64,000 nt of DNA. It comes from Comamonadaceae bacterium (GTDB lineage Bacteria > Pseudomonadota > Gammaproteobacteria > Burkholderiales > Burkholderiaceae_C). The notes below the pieces were generated by a model. The model worked only from the letters and a program-made list of their open reading frames with translations. It ran no database searches and had not been told where the DNA came from. The translations under genes were made by a program, and so were the position numbers. Shown piece by piece: positions 36,711-45,920 of this stretch. Location: assembly GCA_947455465.1 (NCBI GenBank), contig CANGNS010000019.1:1-64000 (forward strand), read 5' to 3'. Every line of letters starts with the position of its first letter. The stretch's first letter is position 1.

Positions 36711-39335
36711 ATGCACAACGCGGTTTGGCCTTTATTCACCAGCTTTTCCTGGCAGGAGTTGCGTCACCATCCCTGGCGCAATGCCGCGGCGGTGGTGGCC
36801 GTCATGCTGGGCGTCGCGCTGGCCTTTGCGGTGCATGTGATCAACGCCTCGGCACTGGGCGAATTTACGCGTGGCGTGCGCAGCGTGGCCGGTCAGGCTG
36901 AGGTGCAAGTCAGCGGCCCCGGTCCTGCGGCGCTGGACGAGGCGCTTTATGGCCGCCTCGCTCGCCACCCCCAGGTGCAATCGGCCTCGCCGGTGCTGGA
37001 GTTGAGCACCTCGGCACGTCTACCCGCAAGCGCCGCCCAAGCCGAAGGCAAATTGGCCGTGCGCGTGCTGGGCTTGGATGCGCTGCAGGCGGCCGCCATC
37101 ACCCCAGACGTATTGGCGCTGCCATCCAGTACCGGCGGCAGGCTCGATGTGTTCGCGCCCGATACGGTTTTTCTGAATGCAGCGGCGCGGGCGGCATTGC
37201 TGGTGCCGGGCGCAGCAGACCCGCCCACGGTACAACTGCAACAAGGCATGCAATGGACCACCTTGCGGGTTGCCGGCAGCGTCGCGGCCGCCGGCGGGCC
37301 GCTGGTGGTGATGGACGTGGCAGCGGCGCAAAGTGTTTTTGGCCTGACTGGCCAGCTCAGCCGCATCGACCTGCGCCTGGCGCCGGGGGTGGACCGGACG
37401 CGCTGGATGGCCGACCTGCGCAGCGCCAAAGACTGGCCGGCGGGCGCGGTGCTGGCCGAGCCCGGCCAAAGCATGGCGCGCATCGACAACTTGTCGCGCG
37501 CCTACCGGGTCAATCTGACGGTGCTGGCGCTGGTGGCTTTGTTTACCGGAGGCTTCTTGGTGTATTCGGTGCTGGCCCTGAGCGTGACCCGGCGCGCCCA
37601 GCCCCTGGCCTTGCTAGGCGTTTTGGGCCTGGACCCGCGCCAACGCTGGGTATTGATTTTGCTGGAGGCAGCCAGCCTGGGCTTGGTGGGCAGCGTGTTG
37701 GGTATTGCCTTGGGCACCGGCCTGGCATGGTTGGCCCTGCAGCTTTTGGGAGGTGATTTGGGGGGTGGCTATTTTTCGGGCAGCACGCCGCAGTTGCAAT
37801 GGAGCGGCGCCCATGCCCTGTTGTTTGGCGCCTTGGGCATCGTGGCCGCGCTGGTCGGCGCCTGGTGGCCCGCGCGCCTAGCCGCGCAAATGGCGCCGGC
37901 ACAAACGCTCAAAGGGCTGGGCCTGGCCGACCACAGTGCCAACCATGCGGGCGCCGGCGCAGCACTGTTGCTGCTCGGCGGCGCACTGGCCCTGATGCCG
38001 CCCGTGGGCGGCATCCCCTTGGCAGCCTACCTGAGCGTGGCGCTGGTCTTGCTCGGCGGCATTGCCGCGCTGCCGTGGATGGTGGGTGTTTTGCTCAACG
38101 CCGTGGCGCCCTGGGTGGCCAAGCGGCCACTGGCCTTGCTGGCGGTAGAGCGGGCGCGGCGCATGCGCTCGGGCGCGGCCATTGCGGTCAGTGGCGTGGT
38201 GGCCTCGCTGAGTTTGGCGGTAGCGCTGACCGTCATGGTCGCCAGCTTTCGCGACTCGGTGACGCAATGGCTGGACACGGTGTTGCCGGCGGCGCTCTAC
38301 GTGCGCAGCGCAGGCAGCGCCAGCAGCAGCGCGCACGGCTTTTTCGACCCCGGTTTGGTACGAGAAATCGCCCAACTGCCGGGTGTGCAGCGGGTGAGCG
38401 CGCAGCGCAGCATCGCCCTCACGCTAGACCCCGGGCGGCCCTCGGTGACCCTGCTGGTGCGGCCCTTGCCGGCAGCGGCCGAGATGGCCAGCACGCGCAC
38501 GGGGGCGGGCCTGCCGCTGGTGGGCGCGGCCTTGCAAGCGCCGCCTGGCCAGATCGCGGTATATGTCAGCGAGGCCATGGCCGATTTGTATGGCGCCCGC
38601 GTGGGGCAGGAATTTGCGCCCCTCGCCACGGCTTTGCAAACCCTGATGCCACCAGGCTTGCCCAGCGCCCCCCGGTTTTTTGTGGCCGGCATGTGGCGTG
38701 ACTATGCGCGCCAGTTTGGCACCATCGCCATGGATGCGGCCGACTTTGCCCCACTGAGTACCGACGGGCGCGTCAACGACCTGGCACTTTGGCTCGAGAG
38801 CAGCGTGACGGCACAGGCGACCGAAGAGCGCATTCGCGCCCTGGCGGCCCAGCACGGTGCGGCCGATGTATTGGAGTTTGGCTCGGCCCAGGAAATTCGC
38901 GCCCGTACGCTCCTTATTTTTGACCGCAGTTTTGCAGTGACTTACTGGCTGCAGGCGGTCGCCATTGGCATCGGTCTTTTTGGCGTGGCAGCCAGTTTCA
39001 GCGCCCAGGTGCTGGCGCGGCGCAAAGAGCTGGGCCTGTTGCTGCACCTGGGCCTGACGCGCCGGCAAGTGCTGCAAGTGCTGGCGCTGGAGGGCGCCGC
39101 CTGGACCACGCTGGGCGCGCTGGCCGGCACGGTGCTGGGCCTGGCCGTGGCGGCGATTTTGGTGTTTGTGGTCAACCCACAAAGCTTTCACTGGACCATG
39201 GATATAGCGATACCCGCAGCCCGCCTGCTGGCCTTGGCAGGTGCCGTGATTGCGGCCGGAACGCTGACCGCCTGGCTCAGCGGGCGCGCCGCCGTCGGGC
39301 AAGATGCGGTCATGGCGGTGAAGGAAGATTGGTGA
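36711..39335 (+). CDS. FtsX/MacB-type ABC transporter permease
   Basis: This 874-residue protein has the double FtsX layout. An N-terminal membrane helix (NAAAVVAVMLGVALAFAVHVI) and a large extracytoplasmic domain are followed by three helices with an FtsX motif at about 265-400. A central pair of helices, a second outer domain and a final FtsX triplet at about 740-865 complete the chain. Such permeases serve lipoprotein, lipid or peptide export systems. In relatives the gene is usually preceded by a LolD-like ATPase gene (AttEFGH-like clusters), but here the thi riboswitch lies upstream and no such ATPase gene is adjacent. The lipocalin-like gene overlaps its end. Confidence 0.85.
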   Translation: MHNAVWPLFTSFSWQELRHHPWRNAAAVVAVMLGVALAFAVHVINASALGEFTRGVRSVAGQAEVQVSGPGPAALDEALYGRLARHPQVQSASPVLELSTSARLPASAAQAEGKLAVRVLGLDALQAAAITPDVLALPSSTGGRLDVFAPDTVFLNAAARAALLVPGAADPPTVQLQQGMQWTTLRVAGSVAAAGGPLVVMDVAAAQSVFGLTGQLSRIDLRLAPGVDRTRWMADLRSAKDWPAGAVLAEPGQSMARIDNLSRAYRVNLTVLALVALFTGGFLVYSVLALSVTRRAQPLALLGVLGLDPRQRWVLILLEAASLGLVGSVLGIALGTGLAWLALQLLGGDLGGGYFSGSTPQLQWSGAHALLFGALGIVAALVGAWWPARLAAQMAPAQTLKGLGLADHSANHAGAGAALLLLGGALALMPPVGGIPLAAYLSVALVLLGGIAALPWMVGVLLNAVAPWVAKRPLALLAVERARRMRSGAAIAVSGVVASLSLAVALTVMVASFRDSVTQWLDTVLPAALYVRSAGSASSSAHGFFDPGLVREIAQLPGVQRVSAQRSIALTLDPGRPSVTLLVRPLPAAAEMASTRTGAGLPLVGAALQAPPGQIAVYVSEAMADLYGARVGQEFAPLATALQTLMPPGLPSAPRFFVAGMWRDYARQFGTIAMDAADFAPLSTDGRVNDLALWLESSVTAQATEERIRALAAQHGAADVLEFGSAQEIRARTLLIFDRSFAVTYWLQAVAIGIGLFGVAASFSAQVLARRKELGLLLHLGLTRRQVLQVLALEGAAWTTLGALAGTVLGLAVAAILVFVVNPQSFHWTMDIAIPAARLLALAGAVIAAGTLTAWLSGRAAVGQDAVMAVKEDW

Positions 39336-40468
39336 CTATGCGCCCGCCTCTGCCCACGCGCCTGTCGCGCCGACGCGCCCTGCAAGCGGCCGCTGCGCTG
39401 GGCGCTGGCCTGAACCTGGGCGGGGCCGCATCGGCCGCACACGCCTTGCAGCCCCAGCACATGCAGTTTCCGCGCGACTTTGGCGCCCACACCGACTTTC
39501 AAACCGAGTGGTGGTACCTCACCGGCTTTGCCGATGTGGGCACCCAAACCGCTGCGCTGGGCTTTCAGATCACGTTTTTCCGCAGCAAAGTGGTCTCCAC
39601 CCACAGCCTGGACGGGGCGTTGGCCGCCAAACACCTGCTTTTCGCGCATGCTGCGCTGAGCGAGGTCAAAACCCAAAGCCACCTGAGCGATCAGCGCATC
39701 GCCCGTTGGTCGGGGCGGGCGCCGGGCGCTAACAGCGCCGATCTGGCCTGGGCCCGCCAGGACGATACCGGCGTGCTGCTGCGCGACTGGTCATTGCAGC
39801 GCGAGCCCGACGGGCGTTTGCGGGCGCAGGTGCAGTCCGAGACTTTTGCGCTGGATTTGCGGTTTGATGCGCCCCAGCCGGTGCTGCTGCAAGGCCGCAG
39901 CGGCGTCTCGGCCAAGGGGCCGTCGGCGGCGCAGTTCAGTTATTACTACAGCCTGCCGCAGCTGCAGGTGCAAGGCAGCATCCGGATGCGCGGGCAAGGC
40001 GTGGCACTGGCGGCGGGCAGCCGCGCCTGGCTGGACCACGAGTGGAGCGACGCGCTGTTAGCGCCTGGCGCGGTGGGCTGGGACTGGATCGGCATCAATA
40101 TGCTGGACGGCGGCGCGCTGACCGCCTTTCAGGTGCGCGATGCCCAGGGGCGCGCCTTGTGGGATGGCGGCTCTTACCGCGCCGGCAGCACCCTCTACCC
40201 TTTTGCGCGGGGCGAGGCCGTGTTTGAGGCCCAGCAATTTTGGCGCAGCCCGCGCAGCCAGGCGCGCTATCCCGTGCAATGGCTGGTGCGCACCCCGGCG
40301 GACTTTTATACAGTGAAAGCCGTTTTTTCCGCCCAAGAGCTCGACAGCCGGGCCTCCACCGGCGCGCTGTACTGGGAAGGCTTGTGCGAAGTCTTTGACA
40401 GCCAGGGCCGCCTGGCCGGGCGCGGCTACCTGGAGATGACTGGCTACGCCGCACCGCTGCAGCTTTGA
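39332..40468 (+). CDS. AttH/CrtC-like lipocalin-domain protein (carotenoid 1,2-hydratase family)
   Basis: The predicted 378-residue exported protein has an SRRRALQAAAALGAGLNLGGAASA Arg-rich signal that is probably Tat-dependent. The mature part has the family motifs DFQTEWWYLTGFAD, LGFQITFFRS, AWLDHEWS and WDWIGINMLDGG of the CrtC/AttH fold, two lipocalin-like barrels. Despite the family name, carotenoid chemistry is unlikely without other crt genes. With FtsX permeases these proteins are thought to handle a lipid or hydrophobic ligand. GTG 39332, with AAGGA six bases ahead and a GTGA overlap with the permease stop, is my start. ATG 39338 is the alternative. Confidence 0.82.
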   Translation: MTMRPPLPTRLSRRRALQAAAALGAGLNLGGAASAAHALQPQHMQFPRDFGAHTDFQTEWWYLTGFADVGTQTAALGFQITFFRSKVVSTHSLDGALAAKHLLFAHAALSEVKTQSHLSDQRIARWSGRAPGANSADLAWARQDDTGVLLRDWSLQREPDGRLRAQVQSETFALDLRFDAPQPVLLQGRSGVSAKGPSAAQFSYYYSLPQLQVQGSIRMRGQGVALAAGSRAWLDHEWSDALLAPGAVGWDWIGINMLDGGALTAFQVRDAQGRALWDGGSYRAGSTLYPFARGEAVFEAQQFWRSPRSQARYPVQWLVRTPADFYTVKAVFSAQELDSRASTGALYWEGLCEVFDSQGRLAGRGYLEMTGYAAPLQL

Positions 40469-40547
40469 GTGCGCCCGGCAATTGCCGCGACAATAGGGCC
40501 CTAGGCCGCCGCTGGCAGGGCAGCCCAACACCCCTACTTAGCATTGC

Positions 40548-42323
40548 ATGACCTCCGAACGAATCCCCGCTGCACGCCCCCAGTCCTTGAGTGGGCTTAT
40601 TCCTTTCTTATTGCCCTACCGCGGGCGTATTGCACTGGCCCTGTTTTTCCTGGTGCTGGCCGCCTCGGCCACGCTGGCCTTTCCGGTGGCACTGCGCATG
40701 TTGATTGACGGCGGCCTGGTGCGCGCCGACAAGGGCGAGCAGGTGGTGGCCATGCGCCAGCACTTTATTTTGTTGTTTTCGGTAGCGGGTGCCTTGGGGG
40801 TTTTTTCGGCGCTGCGCTTTTACACCGTGACTTGGCTGGGCGAACGTGTCACGGCCGATATTCGCAACGCGGTCTACCACCACGTGCTGCAACAAAGCCC
40901 CGAGTTCTTTGAGACCACACAAACTGGCGAGGTGCTCTCGCGGCTGTCAGCCGATACCACTTTGGTGCAAACCGTGGTCGGCTCCTCGCTAAGCATGGGT
41001 TTGCGCAATATGGTGCTCGGGCTCGGCGCGCTGGGCGTTTTGATTTGGACCAACCCGGTGGTGATGCTGCAGGTCTTGCTGGTGCTGGTGCTGATCGTCA
41101 TGCCCAGCGTGTGGTTTGGGCGGCGGGTGCGCAAGCTCTCGCGGGCCAGCCAGGACCGCATTGCCGACTCCAGCGCCATTGCGGCCGAGGTGCTCAATGC
41201 TATTCCTGTGGTGCAAAGCTATACCGCCGAAGGACGCGAGTCCGACCGCTTTAGCCTCTCTACCACGCATGCTTTTGATACCGCGATTCGGCGTGCCGGC
41301 GCGCGTTCGGTGCTGGTCGGTTTCATCATCATCGCCACTTCAGCCGCGCTTTTATGGGGACTGTACCAAGGCACCCAAGCGGTGATGGAGGGGCGCATCA
41401 CGGCCGGTGACCTCGGCCAAACCGTGGTCTATGTGATTTTGCTGGCCAGTGCCTTCGCCGTGCTTGGCGAGGTCTACGGCGACTTGCTGCGCGCCGCCGG
41501 CGCCACCGAGCGCCTGATGGAGTTGCTGCACGGGCGCTCGCCTATTGCGTCGCCCGAGCACCCCGTCGTCGCGTCCATGCCCAAGGCAGGCAGTGCGATT
41601 GGCTTTTCGAAGTTGCATTTTCATTACCCTTCGCGTCCGCTGACCGAGGCTTTATCGGACTTTTCGCTCGATATCGCGGCTGGGCAAACCGTGGCAATTG
41701 TGGGGCCCAGCGGCGCGGGCAAGAGTACGGTGTTTCAGTTGCTGCTGCGCTTTTACGACGCGCAGTCGGGCCAGATCGTGCTCGATGGCGTGCCCACACA
41801 GCAGATGTCGCTGCAGGACTTGCGCGCGCGCATCGGCATCGTTCCCCAAGATGCGGTGATTTTTTCTAGCAGCGCGCTGGAAAATATCCGTTATGGCAAC
41901 CCCACAGCCACCGACGCGCAGGTGCACGAGGCGGCCCATGCGGCCTTTGCCCACGAATTCATCAGCACCCTGCCCCAGGGCTACGACACCTTTTTGGGCG
42001 AGCGAGGCGTGCGCCTATCGGGCGGACAGCGCCAGCGCATAGCCATTGCCCGGGCGATGCTTAAAAACCCACCGCTCCTGTTACTCGATGAGGCCACCAG
42101 TGCGCTGGACGCCGAGAGTGAGCGCATGGTGCAAGCGGCCCTGGAATCGGCCATGCGCGGACGCACTACGCTGGTGGTGGCCCACCGGCTGGCCACCGTC
42201 CAAAAAGCCGACCGCATCGTAGTCCTGGACAAAGGACGCTTGGTAGAACAAGGCACGCATGCCGAACTGGTGGCGCGCGGCGGTGTGTACGCCGGTCTGG
42301 CCGCGCTGCAATTTAACGCCTAG
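40548..42323 (+). CDS. MsbA-like ABC exporter (fused membrane and ATPase domains)
   Basis: This 591-residue half-transporter has six membrane helices in residues 20-310, then an ATPase with Walker [11 protein letters not shown], signature RLSGGQRQR, Walker [13 protein letters not shown] and H-loop VVAHRLATV. It resembles the lipid A/multidrug exporter group (MsbA, LmrA, BmrA), working as a homodimer. The substrate is not deducible. The actual msbA of Burkholderiales is usually next to lipid A genes, which are absent here, so I do not assign that symbol. Confidence 0.88.
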   Translation: MTSERIPAARPQSLSGLIPFLLPYRGRIALALFFLVLAASATLAFPVALRMLIDGGLVRADKGEQVVAMRQHFILLFSVAGALGVFSALRFYTVTWLGERVTADIRNAVYHHVLQQSPEFFETTQTGEVLSRLSADTTLVQTVVGSSLSMGLRNMVLGLGALGVLIWTNPVVMLQVLLVLVLIVMPSVWFGRRVRKLSRASQDRIADSSAIAAEVLNAIPVVQSYTAEGRESDRFSLSTTHAFDTAIRRAGARSVLVGFIIIATSAALLWGLYQGTQAVMEGRITAGDLGQTVVYVILLASAFAVLGEVYGDLLRAAGATERLMELLHGRSPIASPEHPVVASMPKAGSAIGFSKLHFHYPSRPLTEALSDFSLDIAAGQTVAIVGPSGAGKSTVFQLLLRFYDAQSGQIVLDGVPTQQMSLQDLRARIGIVPQDAVIFSSSALENIRYGNPTATDAQVHEAAHAAFAHEFISTLPQGYDTFLGERGVRLSGGQRQRIAIARAMLKNPPLLLLDEATSALDAESERMVQAALESAMRGRTTLVVAHRLATVQKADRIVVLDKGRLVEQGTHAELVARGGVYAGLAALQFNA

Positions 42324-42330
42324 GTTGGCT

Positions 42331-42361
42331 GGGCCACACCTTCAGGCCCTTTAGGTTTTTT
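42331..42361 (+). terminator. Weak possible terminator after the ABC exporter
   Basis: GGGCC at 42331-42335 can pair with GGCCC at 42345-42349. A run of six T residues at 42356-42361 follows after a six-base gap. The stem is short and the T-run is displaced, so function is doubtful. Confidence 0.25.
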
Positions 42362-42399
42362 CGGTTGTTGAAGACCGGCAGGCTGTAGGCGCTGCTCCT

Positions 42400-42852
42400 T
42401 TACTGCAAAGGCTTTTTCAAAGCCTCAGGCACCATCAGGGGCAAAACGCCGATACCCTCTTGCACCAGTTCGCGGGCCTCGCGAAGGCTGGTTTGGCCGC
42501 GTATGGCCCGCTCTGGCGCCTCGCCATAGTGGATCTTGCGGGCTTCCTCGGCAAACTGGGTGCCCACATCGGTGGTTTCAGCGAGCAAACGCCGACCCAT
42601 TTCCAACCAGGCTTTGGCCATCTGGGCCTGGTCTGGATCCTGGAGTGCGATAGCCTGATGGGAAGCCTCGGGATCGCCCCCCGCACCGGAGAGGTTGAGG
42701 CGCGGGGCACTGAGTTTTTTGCTGATCTGGGCATCGCCGCACAGCGGGCATTGCACCAAGGCGCGGGCGCATTGGTCCTGGAAATCGTCTTCCGAGGCAA
42801 ACCAGCCCTCAAACACATGGCTTTGGCCGCACTGCAAGTCCAAGACTTTCAT
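42400..42852 (-). CDS. DUF1178 family protein
   Basis: This 150-residue small cytosolic protein of the DUF1178 family has unknown function. It starts MKVLDLQCGQSHVFEGWFASEDDF and carries a second Cys pair, CPLCG. The N-terminal Cys residues look like a zinc-ribbon of the regulatory FmdB type. The C-terminal part has the typical GRRLLAETTDVGTQFAEEARKIHYGEAPERAIRG pattern. The gene follows nuoN on the same strand, 68 bases downstream, a neighbourhood that I recall from other Burkholderiales. Confidence 0.88.
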   Translation of the reverse strand: MKVLDLQCGQSHVFEGWFASEDDFQDQCARALVQCPLCGDAQISKKLSAPRLNLSGAGGDPEASHQAIALQDPDQAQMAKAWLEMGRRLLAETTDVGTQFAEEARKIHYGEAPERAIRGQTSLREARELVQEGIGVLPLMVPEALKKPLQ

Positions 42853-42920
42853 GTGCGGCTCGGGCTAGGTGGCGTAAATAAGGGCATGGGCTGTCTACCC
42901 GTTCGGGAAAATGGCCGGCT

Positions 42921-44408
42921 TTAAGTGCCCAACATTTGCAAAATGGATTGCGCCGAGATCGCCATCAGGCCTGCCGGGAATACGCCCAACAACAGTACCA
43001 AAGCACCGTTGAGCGCCAGCACGATACGCACATCCGAGCCGGCAACCACGTGGCTGGCGGTGATAGGTTCGTCAAAGTACATCACCTTCACCACGCGCAA
43101 GTAGTAAAAAGCGCCTACCAAAGACATCAGCACCGCAAACACGGCCAAGCCGATATGCATGGCCTGGCCGGAAGCGATCAAAGCCTGCAGCACCGACAGC
43201 TTGGCGTAAAAGCCCACCAAGGGCGGGATGCCTGCCATGGAGAACATGCAGGCGGCCATAACACCGGCGTACAGAGGGCTGTGCTGGTTCAGGCCAGCGA
43301 AATCAGAGATTTCTTCGCTCTCAAAACCTTCGCGGGCCAGCAGCATGATGACGCCAAAGGCCGCCAAGGTCGTCAGCACATAGCTCACCACATAAAACAT
43401 CGCCGAGCTGTAAGCATTGGCGGTGGAAATGGTGTTGCCGTTTATCACGCCCGAGAAAATCCCGATCAGCACGAAACCCATTTGCGCAATCGTAGAGAAA
43501 GCCAACATACGCTTGATATTGGTCTGCGCGATGGCGGCAAAGTTTCCGATGAACAGGGAGGCTACCGCCAAAATCATCAGCATTTGCTGCCAGTCGATGG
43601 CCAGCGGCAGCATGCCCTCCACCAGCAAACGCATGGTGATGGCAAAGGCCGCGAGCTTGGGCGCCCCGCCGATCATCAGCGTCACCGAGGTAGGCGCGCC
43701 TTGGTATACGTCCGGAATCCACATGTGGAACGGCACCACACCGAGCTTAAAAGCCAAGCCGGCAACAATGAACACCAGGCCAAAAATCAGCACCTGGTGG
43801 CGCACATGTCCCGAGGAAATGGCACTGAAAACTTCATTGATATCGAGCGACCCCGTGGCGCCATACAACATCGACATGCCATAGAGCAAAAAGCCCGAGG
43901 CCATGGCGCCCAGCACAAAGTACTTCATGGCGGCCTCTACCGCCTGGGCATGGTCACGGCGCAGCGCCACCATAGCGTAGCTCGACAGCGTCAGCAGCTC
44001 CAGCCCCATGTAAATAACCAAAAAATTGTTGCCCGAGATCATGATGAACATGCCCAGCAGCGCAAACATGGCCAGGGTGAACATTTCACCGCCACGCAAC
44101 ATATCGCGCGCGCCGGCGTAGGGGCGGCCGTAGACCAGGGTCACCATCACCGCCAGCGTAGCAAAGCACTTGAGCCAGGCGGCCATGGTGTCAGCCACCA
44201 CCATATTGCCAAAGCCGTACAAAGTCAGGCCAGTGCTGGCAAAAAAGCCTTCCAGGCCTCCGATCAGCGCCAAGGTGATGAGCGTCAAGGTATAGGTGTA
44301 GCCACGCAGCGGTCCCTGGGGGCGCAGGTCGAGCAAGGCGATGGCGCAGGCCATGGCCAGCAACAAGGCCTCAGGAAAAATGGCGATCCAGCTCAGTTCG
44401 TCGATCAT
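42921..44408 (-). CDS. nuoN: NADH-quinone oxidoreductase subunit N
   Basis: The 495-residue protein has about 14 membrane helices. It is one of three antiporter-like proton-pumping subunits of complex I and sits in the membrane arm. The broken-helix region (FKLGVVPFHMWIPDVYQGAP) with the key Lys and the MLAFSTIAQMGF segment are visible. It is the last gene of the nuo operon, 24 bases after nuoM. Confidence 0.96.
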   Translation of the reverse strand: MIDELSWIAIFPEALLLAMACAIALLDLRPQGPLRGYTYTLTLITLALIGGLEGFFASTGLTLYGFGNMVVADTMAAWLKCFATLAVMVTLVYGRPYAGARDMLRGGEMFTLAMFALLGMFIMISGNNFLVIYMGLELLTLSSYAMVALRRDHAQAVEAAMKYFVLGAMASGFLLYGMSMLYGATGSLDINEVFSAISSGHVRHQVLIFGLVFIVAGLAFKLGVVPFHMWIPDVYQGAPTSVTLMIGGAPKLAAFAITMRLLVEGMLPLAIDWQQMLMILAVASLFIGNFAAIAQTNIKRMLAFSTIAQMGFVLIGIFSGVINGNTISTANAYSSAMFYVVSYVLTTLAAFGVIMLLAREGFESEEISDFAGLNQHSPLYAGVMAACMFSMAGIPPLVGFYAKLSVLQALIASGQAMHIGLAVFAVLMSLVGAFYYLRVVKVMYFDEPITASHVVAGSDVRIVLALNGALVLLLGVFPAGLMAISAQSILQMLGT

Positions 44409-44432
44409 GGTGTTTTTCTCAATTCGGGGCCA

Positions 44433-45908
44433 TCAATGCAGCTTGGAATGGGCCACGTGCTGCAACAGTGCGCTAACCGAGCTGTCCATCACGTCCGTAA
44501 AAGGTTTGGGGTTGATGCCCATGTACAAAACCGCAGCCGCTAAAAGGGCCAGCATGACGAATTCACGGGCGTTGATGTCGGTGAGTTCTTTGACATGGTC
44601 ATTGGCGACCGGGCCCAGGTAGACGCGCTTGAACATCCACAAGGTATAGGCTGCCCCGAAGATCAGGGCGCTGGCCGAGACCATGCTGATCCAGAAGTTG
44701 AACTTGACCGCAGCCAAAATCACCATCCACTCGCCAACAAAACCGGCGGTGGCGGGCAAGCCGCAGTTAGCCATGGCAAACAGCAATGCAAATGCCGCAA
44801 AGCGGGGCATGGTGTTGACGACGCCGCCATAGCTGGCGATTTCACGCGAATGCACGCGGTCGTACAAAACACCGATGCACAAGAACATCGCGCCAGAGAC
44901 GAAACCGTGGGCAATCATTTGGACAATGCCGCCGGCCATGCCCAGGTCATTAAAGATGAAAAAGCCCAGCGTGACAAAACCCATGTGGGCCACCGAGGAG
45001 TAGGCCACCAGCTTTTTCATGTCCTGCTGCACCATGGCCACCAAGCCCACGTAGACCACCGCCACCAAGGACAGCGTGATCATCAGACCAGCCCATTCAT
45101 GGGCAGCGTCCGGGGCAATAGGCAATGAAAAGCGCAGAAAACCGTAAGCGCCCAATTTGAGCATGATGGCCGCCAGCACTGCAGATCCGCCCGTGGGCGC
45201 CTCCACGTGCACGTCGGGCAGCCAGGTGTGCACCGGCCACATGGGCACTTTGACCGCAAAGGCGGCAAAAAACGCGAAGAACAAAGCAGTTTGCTCGGCC
45301 TGCCCCAAGGGCAAGGCATGCCAGGTGGCAATGTCAAAGCTGCCATTAGAGGCGATATAGAGGTATATCAGTGCGACCAAAGTCAGCAAGGAGCCCAGCA
45401 GCGTGTACAGGAAAAATTTGAAAGCCGCGTAGATCTTGTTGGGCCCGCCCCAAACGCCGATGATGAGGTACATCGGAATCAGCGTGGCTTCAAAGAAGAC
45501 GTAAAACAGCAGTCCGTCCAAGGCGCTAAAGACACCAATCATCAGGCCCGACAGAATCAAAAAGGCCGCCATGTACTGGTTGACCTTGCGGGTGATGACT
45601 TCCCAGCCAGCGATCACCACGACCACATTGATAAAGGCCGTCAGCGGCACAAACCAAAAGGAAATACCGTCTACACCCAGGTGGTAATTGACGTTAAACC
45701 GTTCAATCCAGCTGGCTTGCTCGACAAACTGCATGTCGGCCGTGCCCAGCTGAAAACCGGTGTACAGCGGCACGGTGACCAGCAATCCGGCCAAGGCGCC
45801 AACCAGTGCGATCCAGCGGACCACGTTGGCGTGCTCGTCACGCCCCAAGGCGAGCAGGACGACGCCGAAAAATATCGGGGTCCAGATAGCAAGGCTCAAC
45901 AATCCCAT
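44433..45908 (-). CDS. nuoM: NADH-quinone oxidoreductase subunit M
   Basis: The 491-residue proton-pumping subunit has 14 helices. The characteristic Glu-containing helix is FFEATLIPMYLIIG, and the pump-channel segment is AVKVPMWPVHTWLPDVHVEAPTGGSA. KLVAYSSVAHMGFV is the conserved Lys-rich connector. It starts 12 bases after the nuoL stop. Confidence 0.97.
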   Translation of the reverse strand: MGLLSLAIWTPIFFGVVLLALGRDEHANVVRWIALVGALAGLLVTVPLYTGFQLGTADMQFVEQASWIERFNVNYHLGVDGISFWFVPLTAFINVVVVIAGWEVITRKVNQYMAAFLILSGLMIGVFSALDGLLFYVFFEATLIPMYLIIGVWGGPNKIYAAFKFFLYTLLGSLLTLVALIYLYIASNGSFDIATWHALPLGQAEQTALFFAFFAAFAVKVPMWPVHTWLPDVHVEAPTGGSAVLAAIMLKLGAYGFLRFSLPIAPDAAHEWAGLMITLSLVAVVYVGLVAMVQQDMKKLVAYSSVAHMGFVTLGFFIFNDLGMAGGIVQMIAHGFVSGAMFLCIGVLYDRVHSREIASYGGVVNTMPRFAAFALLFAMANCGLPATAGFVGEWMVILAAVKFNFWISMVSASALIFGAAYTLWMFKRVYLGPVANDHVKELTDINAREFVMLALLAAAVLYMGINPKPFTDVMDSSVSALLQHVAHSKLH

Positions 45909-45920
45909 TTTCTTGATTCC

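Noticed and set aside
42936..44543. Antisense open frame of 535 codons opposite nuoN and the end of nuoM
   Set aside because: It covers two certain complex I genes, has a composition full of His, Gln and Arg, and matches no family.
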